Shown: in pieces, positions 44,812 through 54,488 of the stretch
Position numbering within the stretch: position 1 is the first letter of the stretch
Layout of the letters: every line of letters starts with the position of its first letter
NCBI RefSeq assembly: GCF_008629685.1
Contig: NZ_VWSF01000027.1
Span: forward strand, 22,606-86,605
Source: Adhaeribacter rhizoryzae
GTDB taxonomy: Bacteria; Bacteroidota; Bacteroidia; Cytophagales; Hymenobacteraceae
Reading direction: 5' to 3'
Length of the DNA stretch: 64,000 nt
Notes under the pieces: model-generated
Seen by the model: only the letters and a program-made list of their open reading frames with translations
Database searches by the model: none
Told to the model about the DNA's origin: nothing
Program-made: the position numbers and the translations under genes

Positions 44812-46440
44812 TTAATCCTGTTGCAAAAACGGATAGCGGTAATCTACCGGCGGTACAAAGGTTTCTTTAATGGTACGGGTAGAAGTCCAGCGGATAAGGT
44901 TAAACACTGAGCCGGCTTTGTCGTTGGTGCCGGAAGCGCGGGAGCCGCCGAACGGCTGTTGCCCTACTACCGCCCCGGTAGGCTTATCGTTGATGTAGAA
45001 GTTACCCGCTGCGTGCAATAATTTTTGGGTAGCTAAATCAATGGCATAGCGGTCCTGCGAAAAAATAGAACCGGTGAGTGCATACGGCGAAGTAGTGTCT
45101 ACTATTTCCAAGATCTCTTCGAACTGATCTGGTTCGTAAACATAAACGGTAAATAACGGACCGAAAAGTTCTTCGCACATGGTTACGTAGCGCGGGTCTT
45201 TTACTTTTAAAACGGTTGGCTGAATAAAATATCCTTCCGATTTGTCGTAAGTGCCGCCGGTAATTATTTCCACGTCCGGGTCGTTTTTAGCGGCATCAAT
45301 GTATTTGGCCAGTTTGTCGAAAGATTTTTCGTCGATAACAGCGTTAATAAAATTGCCGAAATCTTCGGTTGAACCCATTTTAAAGGATTGCAGATCTTCG
45401 GTAACAAATTGTTTTACCTCGTCCCAAAGGTTAGCCGGAATATACGCGCGCGAAGCCGCCGAACATTTCTGGCCCTGGTACTCAAAAGCGCCGCGGGAAA
45501 TGGCTACCGCTAGGGCTTTGGCATTAGCCGACGGATGCGCCACGATAAAGTCTTTGCCACCAGTTTCACCGACAATGCGCGGATAACCTTTGTAGGTTTG
45601 AATATTTTCGCCGATGCTTTTCCAAATGTGCTGGAATACTGCCGTGCTGCCGGTAAAGTGAATACCCGCAAAATCCGGGTGCTTGAATATTACATCGCCG
45701 GCTACCGGGCCATCAACATAAATTAAATTAATAACGCCATCGGGCAAACCAGCTTCTTTAAATAATTGCATAATGAGCTGCGCCGAATAAATCTGGGTGT
45801 AAGCCGGTTTCCAAACCACTACATTACCCATCAGGGCGGGGGCAGCCGGTAAGTTGCCCGCAATAGCTGTAAAGTTGAAAGGCGTTAAGGCAAACACAAA
45901 ACCTTCTAAAGGCCGGTGCTCCAAACGGTTCCAAACCCCCGGCGAAGATTCGGGTTGCTGGGCATAAATCTCGGTCATGAAAGCCGCATTAAACCGCAAG
46001 AAATCTATCAGCTCGCAAGCCGAATCAATTTCGGCCTGGTACACATTTTTAGATTGGCCCAGCATGGTAGCGGCATTGAGGCGCGCCCGGTAAGGACCAG
46101 CTAATAAATCGGCCGCTTTTAAAAATATGGCGGCGCGGCTTTGCCAGGGCATATTGGCCCAGCGTTGGCGGGCGGCAAGTGCCGCCTCAATGGCTTGCTG
46201 CACGTGGCTGGCGTCGCCTTCGTGAAAATGCCCTAATATATGCTGGTGCTCGTGCGGCGGCGATAGCTGTTTTTTATTATTGGTGCGAACCTCTTCGCTA
46301 CCAATGTACATGGGTATATCTACCTGCTGGCTTTTAAGCGTCCGCAGGGTATTTTGCAATTCTATTCTTTCCGGCGAACCCGGTATATACGTTTTAACCG
46401 GTTCGTTAACGGGCGTGGGTACTTTAAAAAATCCGGACAT
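44812..46440 (-). CDS. pruA: L-glutamate gamma-semialdehyde dehydrogenase (1-pyrroline-5-carboxylate dehydrogenase)
   Basis: Oxidises glutamate semialdehyde to glutamate with NAD in proline breakdown. The 542-residue protein is the stand-alone type, without a proline dehydrogenase domain. It has the N-terminal NEPVKTYIPGSPERIELQ, the NAD-binding FTGSTAVFQHIW, the catalytic Glu in VGETGGKDFIVAHP and the nucleophile Cys in YQGQKCSAASRAYIP, then the C-terminal INDKPTGAVVGQQPFGGSRASGTNDKAG block specific to this group. Cytoplasmic. The proline dehydrogenase gene is not in the window. Confidence 0.97.
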   Translation of the reverse strand: MSGFFKVPTPVNEPVKTYIPGSPERIELQNTLRTLKSQQVDIPMYIGSEEVRTNNKKQLSPPHEHQHILGHFHEGDASHVQQAIEAALAARQRWANMPWQSRAAIFLKAADLLAGPYRARLNAATMLGQSKNVYQAEIDSACELIDFLRFNAAFMTEIYAQQPESSPGVWNRLEHRPLEGFVFALTPFNFTAIAGNLPAAPALMGNVVVWKPAYTQIYSAQLIMQLFKEAGLPDGVINLIYVDGPVAGDVIFKHPDFAGIHFTGSTAVFQHIWKSIGENIQTYKGYPRIVGETGGKDFIVAHPSANAKALAVAISRGAFEYQGQKCSAASRAYIPANLWDEVKQFVTEDLQSFKMGSTEDFGNFINAVIDEKSFDKLAKYIDAAKNDPDVEIITGGTYDKSEGYFIQPTVLKVKDPRYVTMCEELFGPLFTVYVYEPDQFEEILEIVDTTSPYALTGSIFSQDRYAIDLATQKLLHAAGNFYINDKPTGAVVGQQPFGGSRASGTNDKAGSVFNLIRWTSTRTIKETFVPPVDYRYPFLQQD

Positions 46441-46624
46441 AATTAATAAAAATTAACTTTAAAATATTGAGGTTAAGCAGGCTCCTACTACTAAAAAGCA
46501 GAAGCGCTACCACCTGTTTCGGAATAAATAATAGTTATCTAGATTAGCATAACGGCGTTAAGGCTAATCAGGTGCAAAAGTACGGTATATTTACTTTAAA
46601 TTGGGTGGTGAGTTGTAAAGCGGC

Positions 46625-47338
46625 TTACAGAATAGTCATGAGCTGGCTCAGGCAACTAATTTCGTAAGTTACTTTTTGCGCATGCCGTTTTTTATCGGGG
46701 TTAAAAAATACCTGGTCGATGCCCGCATTTTTAGCGCCCAGAACATCCGCTTCCAAACTGTCGCCGATCATAATACATTCTTGGGCACTTACGCCGGCGC
46801 GCTCCATGGCGTGCTGAAATATTTTTTTATCGGGTTTGGTACAATTGGCACATTCCGAAGTGATTACTTCTGAAAAATATTGCCCTAAATTAGAAGAACT
46901 CATTTTAATGGCTTGCACATCTTTAAAACCATTGGTAATAATGTGCAGCACGTACTTGCTTTTTAAATAACTAAGGGTTTCGTGGGTGTAAGGAAAAACC
47001 GCCGTTTTGGTTGGGCAAATAGTGGTAAAAGCTTCGTGTAAGCCAGTGGGTACCTGCTCGGGCTGCAAGCCCAGTTTGGTTAGCGTTATTTCGAAACGGC
47101 CAACCCGTAATTCCTGCTGGGTAATTTTGCCCTCGTGAAACAGGCGCCACATGCGCTGGTTAATGTAACTGTATTTCTTGTAAAAATCGGTAGACGTAAA
47201 CTTGCCAAACTGGTGCAGTTCAAACGTATCGTACAAGGTATAAATAGTTTCGGCGGCATTTTTCTCAAAATCCCACAAAGTATGGTCTAAATCGAAAAAT
47301 AAATGCCGGTATTCTTTAACGGGGGTATAGCGGGCCAT
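46625..47338 (-). CDS. HAD family phosphatase, YjjG-like nucleotidase
   Basis: Protein of 237 residues with the haloacid dehalogenase fold. Motif I is FFDLDHTLWDFEKNAAET (the first Asp is the nucleophile), the helical cap follows with KKYSYINQRMWRLFHEGKI, motif II is HIITNGFKDVQ, motif III is the Lys in CTKPDKKIFQHAME, and motif IV is MIGDSLEADVLGAKNAGID. This cap and motif set match the YjjG/YfnB group, which dephosphorylates nucleoside monophosphates, including non-canonical pyrimidines. Single gene. Exact substrate inferred only from family. Confidence 0.92.
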   Translation of the reverse strand: MARYTPVKEYRHLFFDLDHTLWDFEKNAAETIYTLYDTFELHQFGKFTSTDFYKKYSYINQRMWRLFHEGKITQQELRVGRFEITLTKLGLQPEQVPTGLHEAFTTICPTKTAVFPYTHETLSYLKSKYVLHIITNGFKDVQAIKMSSSNLGQYFSEVITSECANCTKPDKKIFQHAMERAGVSAQECIMIGDSLEADVLGAKNAGIDQVFFNPDKKRHAQKVTYEISCLSQLMTIL

Positions 47339-47418
47339 AACTGGACTAAAATTTGCAGGAATAAAACAGCCTAAAGCGGCAGATGTTTAAATTTAACACC
47401 AGGTTGGGGCAGAGAAGT

Positions 47419-47808
47419 TCAGGGCGTTGCTACCCATTTGCGGTTATGCAGTTTATTAACGGCCAATTCGCGGTTAGAGTACAATATGCGGTATGTTTCT
47501 AAATCTTTGATGAGTACTTCGTCTTTTTCGAGGTAATTAAATATTTGGTTCAGCAGGTCGGCGGTTTCGTCGCGCAAATAATAGTAAACCCAGTTGTCTA
47601 CGCGCCGGAAACTAACTAAACCTGAATTTTTTAAATAAATTAAATGCCTGGAAGTTTTGGTTTGCGTAAAATCCAATACCTGTTCCAGATCCGAAATACA
47701 CATTTCTTTGTTCTTGTGGATCAGGTTCAGGATGCGGATTCGGGATTCATCGCCGAGAGCTTTGAATACTTGTTCGCCAAAACTTACGTTAAAATGTTTA
47801 AGCCGCAT
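47419..47808 (-). CDS. ArsR-family winged-helix transcriptional regulator
   Basis: DNA-binding protein of about 129 residues. The winged helix runs from FKALGDESRIRILNLIHKNKEMCISDLEQVLDFTQTKTSRHLIYLKNSGLVSFRRVDNWVYYYL in spirit, with the recognition helix around QTKTSRHLIYL. The metal-binding ELCVCDL-type motif of ArsR/SmtB is reduced to EMCISDL, leaving a single Cys. The ATG at 47808 gives the usual short lead into the HTH; an upstream start at 47856 is possible. It is divergent from the exported regulatory-domain protein, with 86 bases between the starts. Signal unknown. Confidence 0.88.
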   Translation of the reverse strand: MRLKHFNVSFGEQVFKALGDESRIRILNLIHKNKEMCISDLEQVLDFTQTKTSRHLIYLKNSGLVSFRRVDNWVYYYLRDETADLLNQIFNYLEKDEVLIKDLETYRILYSNRELAVNKLHNRKWVATP

Positions 47809-47894
47809 AAGGTGGGTAACTACCGGAAACAAATTTAGCGGTTTAGTAGCTACCAAGCTAAAAAAAGAGTATAATTGTATTTGTTGAAGATTCT

Positions 47895-48587
47895 ATGCTT
47901 GATTCTATAAATATTCCCTTTCCCCGAACAACCGGTTATTTAAAACTGCTGGTTGGCATGCTTTTATTTTTGCTGGGTTTTTTAGCTGCTAACGAGGTGC
48001 AAGCTCAGGGCCAGCCCAAAATAGTGCAGTTTTCGGGAATTGTGGCAACCGGCGATAGCTTGTACGGCGTGCCGGGCGTAACGGTTTATGTGCCTAAAGC
48101 CGGCCGCGGAACCATTACCAACGATTACGGCTATTTTTCGCTGGCGGTGCTGGCTGGCGATAGCATTGTGGTGCGCGCGGTAGGTTACCGGCACCTAACC
48201 GTGGTAATTCCCCGGAACTACGATAAACAAAGCTACTCAGTGGTGTTGGAACTGAAAGAAGACATGAACGTGCTGCCGGAAGTGCGCGTATGGCCGTATC
48301 CTACCGAAAAAGACTTTAAGCAGGCTTTTATGAACCTGAAATTGCCCACCAAAGATTTAACCGGACCTGAACGCAGCTTAAATGAGAAGCTAATGGCCCA
48401 GATATTTAATAATACCCCCATGAGTGCCAACGCTAATTTCCGGAACACCATGGATATGCAGCAACTGCAATACGAACGGAACCGGGGCATCGCACCTAAC
48501 CCTTATACTAACAACCCGCTGCTAAACCCTTTATCGTGGTTTAAGTTTATTAACCAGGTTAAAAACGGCGACCTGAAGAAGAAGTAA
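47895..48587 (+). CDS. Exported carboxypeptidase-regulatory-like domain protein
   Basis: Protein of 230 residues. The signal segment is at about 16-36 (LKLLVGMLLFLLGFLAANEV, ending QAQ). A CarboxypepD_reg-like beta-sandwich follows (VQFSGIVATGDSLYGVPGVTVYV, GTITNDYGYFSLAVLAGDSIVVRAVGY), the same domain that opens SusC proteins, but there is no plug or barrel behind it. The C-terminal half is polar, with EVRVWPYPTEKDFKQAFMNLKLP, a pattern found in Bacteroidota surface or periplasmic proteins of unknown role. Divergent from the ArsR-type gene. Function unknown. Confidence 0.85.
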   Translation: MLDSINIPFPRTTGYLKLLVGMLLFLLGFLAANEVQAQGQPKIVQFSGIVATGDSLYGVPGVTVYVPKAGRGTITNDYGYFSLAVLAGDSIVVRAVGYRHLTVVIPRNYDKQSYSVVLELKEDMNVLPEVRVWPYPTEKDFKQAFMNLKLPTKDLTGPERSLNEKLMAQIFNNTPMSANANFRNTMDMQQLQYERNRGIAPNPYTNNPLLNPLSWFKFINQVKNGDLKKK

Positions 48588-48858
48588 AAACACTTTTATC
48601 TTTAAGTAAAAGCTGAAAATTATAACTCTTATTGGTGTTGAGGAAATATCTCCTTTCAATATTTAGTCCTGGATAACATTAAACTCAAAACCAGCTTTTG
48701 CTTAACTTAAATATATCTATCTATAAGTGACAAGCTAAGTAATTGATTAGTAAAAATTTATAGGCGAAAAATATTGTAAACCAGACGGCAAGGAAGATGC
48801 TTTTGCACGGAATTGCGATTATGTTGAATAGATTTGGTCTTCCGGGTATTGTTACATT

Positions 48859-50337
48859 TTATTTTCTTTGATTTTCTGTTTTGGCCTGTTTCGTTAACCA
48901 ATCACCTATAATTTGTAAACCGGCTGGCGAAAATGTTTCCTCTAATTGAAAGGGTTCGTCGTAGGCTCCGGTTTTGGCTGTTTGCATAAAATGGTTTACC
49001 CCTGGCAAAATTACCGATTGAAACTGTTGGTTGCCTCCTGCCTGTAATCCTGCTTTCATAGCCGCAAATTCTTTTTCTACAAAAACCTGGGTGTCTTTGT
49101 CGCCGCTAATAGCCAGTACGGGTACTTTAATTCGGTTTAAGTTTGGCTTAGGATCGAAATGAAGGAAGTGAAAAAGCCAATTGCCTGTAAAGGGAGCAAT
49201 ATACATGTTACTATACTGCGGGTCCATCTTAATTTCTTTATGCCATTGCTGTAGGTTGGCCAGAGCAGTGGCACTATCGGGAGCCGCCCCCACAATTTCA
49301 TAAGATTTATCATACAAAAGCAAGTCTTCTTTAGCCGCTTCTTCCGTAATACCTCTTGCTTTCAGACTTGCCCGATATTGGGCTTTACGCGACTCAACCC
49401 CCGATAACCCAACCCCGGCTAAAAATACCAATCCGGCAACGTCTGGATCATCAGCCGCTACTATCTGGGCTTCCAAAGACCCTTGACTATGACCGATAAC
49501 ATAAACTTTATCTACTTTAATGCGACGGTCTGCTCGTAAAGCTCTGACTGCTGCTTTGGCATCTTGCGCAAATTCTGTTATAGTGGTACCCGTATAATTT
49601 CCGGTAGAAGTGCCTACACCCCGTTCGTCATAGCGCAACACGGCAAAACCCCGTCGGGTAAGTTCGTCGGCTAACACGCCAAAGGTTTTATGATAAAATT
49701 GCTCGCTGTCGCGGTTATGCGGGCCGGAACCGGAGAGTAATACCACGCCCGGAATCTTTTTCTTGCCTTTAGGAGCGGTAATACTACCGCTAAGTTGCAC
49801 ACCGGGGGCAGCCCCGTTAAAAGTAACTGGCCATTCCTGGTAAGGGTACGGTGGCTGAGGTGTTTGCGGGCGCAATGGACGTAAACGCTGCGCATCTACC
49901 GGCTTGAGTTGTAGGGGTATCTTAATTCCGGCACCGGCAACTAATAATGTGCCGTTAATCTCTTTTTTAGCAGCGTTATATTTAGCAATATATATCCAGT
50001 GGGCATCAAAGCTTTGAATATGAAATTTGAGGCTATCGCCTGGCTGAGGCGTAAGCTTAGCCTGCAAACTGTGGAAGCCTTGAACAGGTAAATCAAATAG
50101 TGCAACATTATGTCCGGCCGCACCAGGGTAGAAGTGAAAGAATGCTTGCCGATTATCTGGGCCCGATGATAAACTGCCGGCCCAACTGCCAGTAGGAAGT
50201 TCCTGTGCCCAAGCGGTGCGCAAAGGAAAAAGCAATAAGCCCAGAGTAAAGAGAAAGAAAAAACTGAACCTTAAATGGGAAGAAGTAATATTTAGATAAG
50301 CTTTTTTACTCTCTTTTTCTTTTTTACTTGCCACCAT
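48859..50337 (-). CDS. Exported alpha/beta hydrolase
   Basis: Protein of 492 residues. After a basic N terminus comes a signal segment (about 24-43, ending AWAQE). The first 140 residues of the mature protein form a beta-rich domain (GSWAGSLSSGPDNRQAFFHFYPG). The hydrolase domain follows: PGVVLLSGSGPHNRDSE for the oxyanion region, YVIGHSQGSLEAQIVA with the nucleophile Ser, ISGDKDTQV with the acid and VILPGVNHFMQ with the His. The layout matches Bacteroidota serine hydrolases related to S9 peptidases and xylan esterases. Substrate unknown. Single gene. Confidence 0.9.
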   Translation of the reverse strand: MVASKKEKESKKAYLNITSSHLRFSFFFLFTLGLLLFPLRTAWAQELPTGSWAGSLSSGPDNRQAFFHFYPGAAGHNVALFDLPVQGFHSLQAKLTPQPGDSLKFHIQSFDAHWIYIAKYNAAKKEINGTLLVAGAGIKIPLQLKPVDAQRLRPLRPQTPQPPYPYQEWPVTFNGAAPGVQLSGSITAPKGKKKIPGVVLLSGSGPHNRDSEQFYHKTFGVLADELTRRGFAVLRYDERGVGTSTGNYTGTTITEFAQDAKAAVRALRADRRIKVDKVYVIGHSQGSLEAQIVAADDPDVAGLVFLAGVGLSGVESRKAQYRASLKARGITEEAAKEDLLLYDKSYEIVGAAPDSATALANLQQWHKEIKMDPQYSNMYIAPFTGNWLFHFLHFDPKPNLNRIKVPVLAISGDKDTQVFVEKEFAAMKAGLQAGGNQQFQSVILPGVNHFMQTAKTGAYDEPFQLEETFSPAGLQIIGDWLTKQAKTENQRK

Positions 50338-50628
50338 AACTTTATTTGCATTTAATTTTTGGTAGTGATACTTTCTTTAAATAAGCTATTCAAATAAAGA
50401 TGCATTTAATGGCAAATTCCATAAAGCAAATAATCTTAGTTAGTAATTAAACCACTTTTAAATGCTTTAAACCCGTTGGTTAGGCCTGTAAATCTAGTTT
50501 TGTTATATAATATCCTACTTCATATAGATAACATTATTAGTAGTAAGTGAATATCTCGGGATGTGTAAACTTCCCTGAAAGTCGGTGCTTTAATAAATAA
50601 AGCCGATAGTGGATCTCTACCGCAGCCC

Positions 50629-52284
50629 TTAATCAGTTTTTACCTTCACCTCTTTAAACATGAACGGGTTATTGCTGATTCGTAAGGGTTTGCCGCTGGC
50701 GGTGGTCACGCGCCGGAGAATAACTTCTTTGGTTCTGACGTAGGGAAACTTCTCCTGGTAGGAATTATCCGTCATGGCTGGGTTAAAATTAGCAAAAATA
50801 GCAGGTCCCTGGTAGTTTGCCGGATGATTAGAATCGTCGATGTGCAGGGAGTCGATAGTAATGCGTTCGGGCATATAACTGGTATAGCCAAAATCATGCT
50901 GCCCGGAATTGGAGCCGCTAATCAGGTTGGCGCTGATTGGTTTACCGCCGGCGGGTACAAAAATGCAGTTGCGGATGAAAACTTCTCCCTGCCACGTACT
51001 ACCGTAGTCGGAGCGCAGGTTAATAAGGCTGCTGCCATAAATAGTAGAATTCTCTACGGTAAAGGTGCCGCTGCCAATGGCATTTATGCCCTGGTGGCCC
51101 AGGGTAGAATTGCGAATGGTGGCATTGGCAACGCCCATGTGGGCATCAAACCGCGAAAAAGTGCAACGGTCTAAAAGCAAATTTTTGCAGTAATTAGAAC
51201 CCATAATTCCCCAGTATTTATTGTCCTGGATGTTATTGGTCTGGCTGCAGTTTACAAACGATACGTTGAGTGCCCGGCCGAGAGAAATGTCGTAGGTGCC
51301 CATAGAAACCGATACGCCGGCAGCACCAATAGTCTGGTAAGTTTTGTGCCCCGTTAAGATAGAATTTTGCACCGTTACGTAAGCGCAGTCGCTAATATTT
51401 AGGAAGCCGCCATAAGGCGCACCATGGTCGCCTTCACCGGTTACGCGGTGTTCTAGCCCATTCACCAGCACATTGGAGCGCTTTATGGTAATGCCCCGGC
51501 TGTAGTAGGTGTACTTCGATTCGGCTTGGTTGGCAATGGTAGTAAAACGGCCTCCCGAAATATTCAGCGGTGTTTCGTCAAGTGGAAGAGCAGTGATGTC
51601 CGTAATTTGGTTGAAGTCCCAGATGACGGGCGCATCCATATCCACTTTTCCATTTTTGTCTACAATAAAAATATCGGTCTGCGCAGCTCCATCGTTTTGG
51701 TTTGGCCCAAACCGGATGTAACGTTTTACAATAGCATCGGTGACACTGACCAGACAGGTTCCGGGCAAAGGAACATTAATTTTATCCTGGTTCCGCTTAA
51801 GAGAAGTTATTCCGGTTAGTTTGAACGGTTGCAGGCTAGAACTAACCAGGAAAACAGGCGAATTCCGGTCCTGAACGTTGGTATCGTCAATAACAAAGGC
51901 CGCGGTACCAAAATCGGTGTTGGTTTGAATAACGGCCGTGCGGTTCTTGCCACTAATATAGTAAGTGGCTCCTTCATCGGATTTTACAGCAAGGCCGTGC
52001 TGGTTGGCGAATGCATGGGTTGCCGCAAGGGCGTCTATATCATCGGTTTTACCATCGCCTTTGGCCCCAAAGCTACGATAGCGAACCAGGCCATCGGCTT
52101 TAAATTTTCGGACATCTTTTTTAGATACATTTACAAGTAAAGCGCCATTTTCCTGGGAGCGTACCTCGGTTTTATTTTTTTTGGAGGTTATTACCACATT
52201 TTGTTGCGGGCCTTTGGTTGGCCCCTGTGCTGTACCAATTACACTATAAAACAAGAAAGTAAGTAAGAGCAGGTATTTCATCAC
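50629..52284 (-). CDS. Exported right-handed beta-helix (pectate-lyase-superfamily) protein
   Basis: Protein of 551 residues with a signal peptide (residues 1-19, ending GTAQG). At about 71-90 it has YRSFGAKGDGKTDDIDALAA, the calling card of the Pectate_lyase_3 superfamily. Then come repeated short strands that form a parallel beta-helix (GVANATIRNSTLGHQGINAIGSG, FTVENSTIYGSSLINLRSD, QGEVFIRNCIFVPAGGK). It resembles phage tailspike-like and polysaccharide-lyase-like helices, but no catalytic Asp set was identified, so a lyase activity is not claimed. Single gene; no sugar transporter is adjacent. Confidence 0.85.
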   Translation of the reverse strand: MMKYLLLLTFLFYSVIGTAQGPTKGPQQNVVITSKKNKTEVRSQENGALLVNVSKKDVRKFKADGLVRYRSFGAKGDGKTDDIDALAATHAFANQHGLAVKSDEGATYYISGKNRTAVIQTNTDFGTAAFVIDDTNVQDRNSPVFLVSSSLQPFKLTGITSLKRNQDKINVPLPGTCLVSVTDAIVKRYIRFGPNQNDGAAQTDIFIVDKNGKVDMDAPVIWDFNQITDITALPLDETPLNISGGRFTTIANQAESKYTYYSRGITIKRSNVLVNGLEHRVTGEGDHGAPYGGFLNISDCAYVTVQNSILTGHKTYQTIGAAGVSVSMGTYDISLGRALNVSFVNCSQTNNIQDNKYWGIMGSNYCKNLLLDRCTFSRFDAHMGVANATIRNSTLGHQGINAIGSGTFTVENSTIYGSSLINLRSDYGSTWQGEVFIRNCIFVPAGGKPISANLISGSNSGQHDFGYTSYMPERITIDSLHIDDSNHPANYQGPAIFANFNPAMTDNSYQEKFPYVRTKEVILRRVTTASGKPLRISNNPFMFKEVKVKTD

Positions 52285-52773
52285 GAAAGTTTTTAAACTA
52301 ATAAATTTCCAGAAAGCTTAGTTAAATAAGTGGGTATTACTTTTGTGCTTTAAGATGATTATAAACGAGCAATTTTCACGCTCGAACCCCAAAAATAATC
52401 AGTTAAAAAGCATAAGAATAATAAAATTTTTGGTGTTCTAGCCAAATATGAATGCTGCGGGCAGCTAAGAACGAGGCTTTTTAAGCCCGAAACAACCTTT
52501 ATATTGATTAAGAATAATTGGGAATATTTAGTCTGATTTTATTATAATCAGGTATTAAATAAAGCAGTGCTGTAAATGCTGGCACAGGAATAACCAGCCT
52601 GTTTTTAAGCACTTTCCTAAAAACGGCTTTTTACGGTTTATGTGCTGCTTAGATCTGTTTTTCGCTTTAAAACGAACCTGATAAAATATTTCTGAATACT
52701 CCTGACAAGCTGTTGTCATGGTAGGCCTGTAGCTTTGCTTTATCAATTAACTATCACGATAACAATTTGCGCT
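52285..52773. other. Intergenic region between beta-helix and DinB genes
   Basis: About 490 bases separating divergent genes, AT-rich. A short dyad CGAGC / GCTCG lies near 52366-52384. A -7-like TAGCTTTG is at 52730-52737, before the DinB gene. No further gene or RNA was recognised. Confidence 0.5.
52730..52737 (+). promoter_or_regulatory. Candidate -7 element for dinB-like gene
   Basis: TAGCTTTG matches TAnnTTTG 36 bases before the start codon. The only nearby TTG (52713-52715) is 14 bases upstream, which is shorter than the normal spacing. Confidence 0.35.
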
Positions 52774-53268
52774 ATGGACAACACTATCACCGAAAACAAA
52801 GTTACTTCCGTTATCACCTCCGCTGAACTGCTGGAACATTGGCAAGGCCACCGGGGCCTGACCCGCCGGGTTATTGAAGCTTTTCCGGAGAAAGAACTTT
52901 TTGAATATTCTATTGGCAGGATGCGCCCGTTTGCCGGAATGGTTCAGGAACTGCTGGCAATTGCCGTTCCGGGCCTCCGGGAAATTACCAGTGGCGGAAC
53001 AGAAGAACTGAATGAACACCTGGATCAGGCTACCAGTAAAGCCAATATTCTTGCTTTATGGGACGAAGCAACCGCTGAAATTAACCGGTATTGGGCCTTA
53101 ATTCCGGCCGAAAGATTTCACGACACTATCCGGACCTTTGGGCAATACGAAGGTACGGTGTACTCTTCTATCTTTTATTTTATTGACAATGAAATTCACC
53201 ACCGGGCCCAGGCATTTGTGTATTTGCGTTCTCTGGGCATAGAACCGCCTTACTTTTGGCAAAGATAA
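52774..53268 (+). CDS. DinB/YfiT-like four-helix protein
   Basis: Protein of 164 residues with the four-helix DinB fold: SAELLEHWQGHRGLTRRVIEAFPEKEL, FAGMVQELLAIAVPGLREI, NILALWDEATAEINRYWALIP and FYFIDNEIHHRAQAFVYLRSLGIEPP. The metal triad of the family is only partly kept: the His pair in EIHHRAQ is present, whereas the first-helix His differs from the usual place. ATG 52774 (MDNTITEN) follows the promoter-like site and was taken over a TTG 13 codons upstream. Members bind metal and act as thiol transferases or are uncharacterised. An HMA-like gene follows. Confidence 0.85.
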   Translation: MDNTITENKVTSVITSAELLEHWQGHRGLTRRVIEAFPEKELFEYSIGRMRPFAGMVQELLAIAVPGLREITSGGTEELNEHLDQATSKANILALWDEATAEINRYWALIPAERFHDTIRTFGQYEGTVYSSIFYFIDNEIHHRAQAFVYLRSLGIEPPYFWQR

Positions 53269-53285
53269 ACCCAATGCTACACCCC

Positions 53286-53507
53286 ATGAAAACGGTACTG
53301 GTATTCAAAACATCGGTAACAACCAGCAGCAAAGTTAATCGGCTTAAACCTTTGTTAGATAAACTAATGGCTACTGGCGAAAAATGGAACTTTGACCTGG
53401 AGGATTGCGACAATATCCTCCGGGTAGAAGCCATATCTTTACAAGCTGATGCCGTGATCCAAAACCTGCAAAAGGCGGGTTTTAGTTGTGCAGAGTTAGA
53501 AGATTAA
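53286..53507 (+). CDS. HMA-like small protein without CxxC
   Basis: Protein of 73 residues with the beta-alpha-beta-beta-alpha-beta rhythm of heavy-metal-associated (HMA) domains: KTVLVFKTSVTTSSKVNRLKPLLDKL, WNFDLEDCDNILRVEA, and AVIQNLQKAGFSCAEL. The metal-binding Cys pair that follows strand 1 in HMA domains is replaced by the sequence SVTTS, so metal binding at that site is unlikely. ATG 53286 gives the usual start; two further in-frame ATGs lie upstream, the first overlapping the DinB gene. Its last bases overlap the end of the convergent WYL regulator gene. Confidence 0.75.
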   Translation: MKTVLVFKTSVTTSSKVNRLKPLLDKLMATGEKWNFDLEDCDNILRVEAISLQADAVIQNLQKAGFSCAELED

Positions 53508-54484
53508 TTTAAAACCTGACTTTCCAGGTGAAGATTGATTTTTGTTCTTTCCAATAATTCGTTAACGCGTTCGCGCAAACTTTCGGGTTCTACAATTTCG
53601 GCACAATCACCAAACATTAAGTACCAACGCGGTAAACCGTCCTTTATATCGGCGGTCATAAAGGTCATTTCTATTTTATTACCGATTACTTTCTCCGATA
53701 CAAACCCATAATACTTACGTCCGGTTTGAATGTACCGGGCCGTTTCTTTATCAACCCGGATAACAACCTTAGTTTTGTGCGTAGCATCGTAGATTTTACG
53801 GTATTGGTCTATATTCCCGTGTTCCTGGGTAAAAGGTACACCCGTTCGCTGTATTCCCACCATTCTATCGGTGCGGAATTGCCGGTACGCGGCGCGCAGG
53901 TGGCAGTAAGCCATTACATACCAGTAATTGTTTTCATTAAACAAGCCAACCGGCTCAATAAAACGGTTGGTAGATGCATCTGCGTAAACTGATTCATATT
54001 GCAGCATAACTTGCTTTTTCTCCGCTATGCTGTCCAGTAATATATTTAAGGCATCGGGGGTATTCTGGTTAAAAAGCTCCTGCCCAAAGTTAACCCATAT
54101 CTGCGTTTCCAGGGCAGCTACCCGGTCCTTGGCCTTGCCTTTGAGCGCCGCTTTTACTTTGAACATTGCCGATTCATGGTGAGCACCCAAGCTTTTATCA
54201 CTGAATTTTTGCATCAGCTTTTCGGCAGCCACAAAACTGCTGGCTTCTTCCTGGGTAAACATAACCGGTGGCAAGCGGTATCCTTCCATTAAAGAATAAC
54301 CTACTCCGGCTTCGCCGCTAATGGGTACCCCGGAAGCTTCTAAAGAGCGTATATCGCGGTACACTGTACGCAGGCTTACCTGAAAGCGATCTGCCAGTTC
54401 CTGAGCTTTTACCACCTTACCCGATTGCAGGTGAATCAGGATGGCCACGATGCGGTCGAAACGGTTCAGAGTATCATGGTTCAT
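53504..54484 (-). CDS. WYL-domain transcriptional regulator, YafY-like
   Basis: Regulator of 326 residues. The N-terminal helix-turn-helix is RFDRIVAILIHLQSGKVVKAQELADRFQVSLRTVYRDIRSLEASG in pattern, the usual HTH_11 with recognition helix SLRTVYRDI. A WYL domain follows (about 140-225; NENNYWYVMAYCHLRAAYRQFRTDRM), and a C-terminal WCX-like segment ends the protein. Such proteins sense ligands or nucleic acid and often stand next to DinB or VOC genes, as here. The promoter lies so close to the ATG that the mRNA may have no leader. It converges on the DinB-HMA pair with a 4-base overlap. Confidence 0.92.
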   Translation of the reverse strand: MNHDTLNRFDRIVAILIHLQSGKVVKAQELADRFQVSLRTVYRDIRSLEASGVPISGEAGVGYSLMEGYRLPPVMFTQEEASSFVAAEKLMQKFSDKSLGAHHESAMFKVKAALKGKAKDRVAALETQIWVNFGQELFNQNTPDALNILLDSIAEKKQVMLQYESVYADASTNRFIEPVGLFNENNYWYVMAYCHLRAAYRQFRTDRMVGIQRTGVPFTQEHGNIDQYRKIYDATHKTKVVIRVDKETARYIQTGRKYYGFVSEKVIGNKIEMTFMTADIKDGLPRWYLMFGDCAEIVEPESLRERVNELLERTKINLHLESQVLN

Positions 54485-54488
54485 GGCA

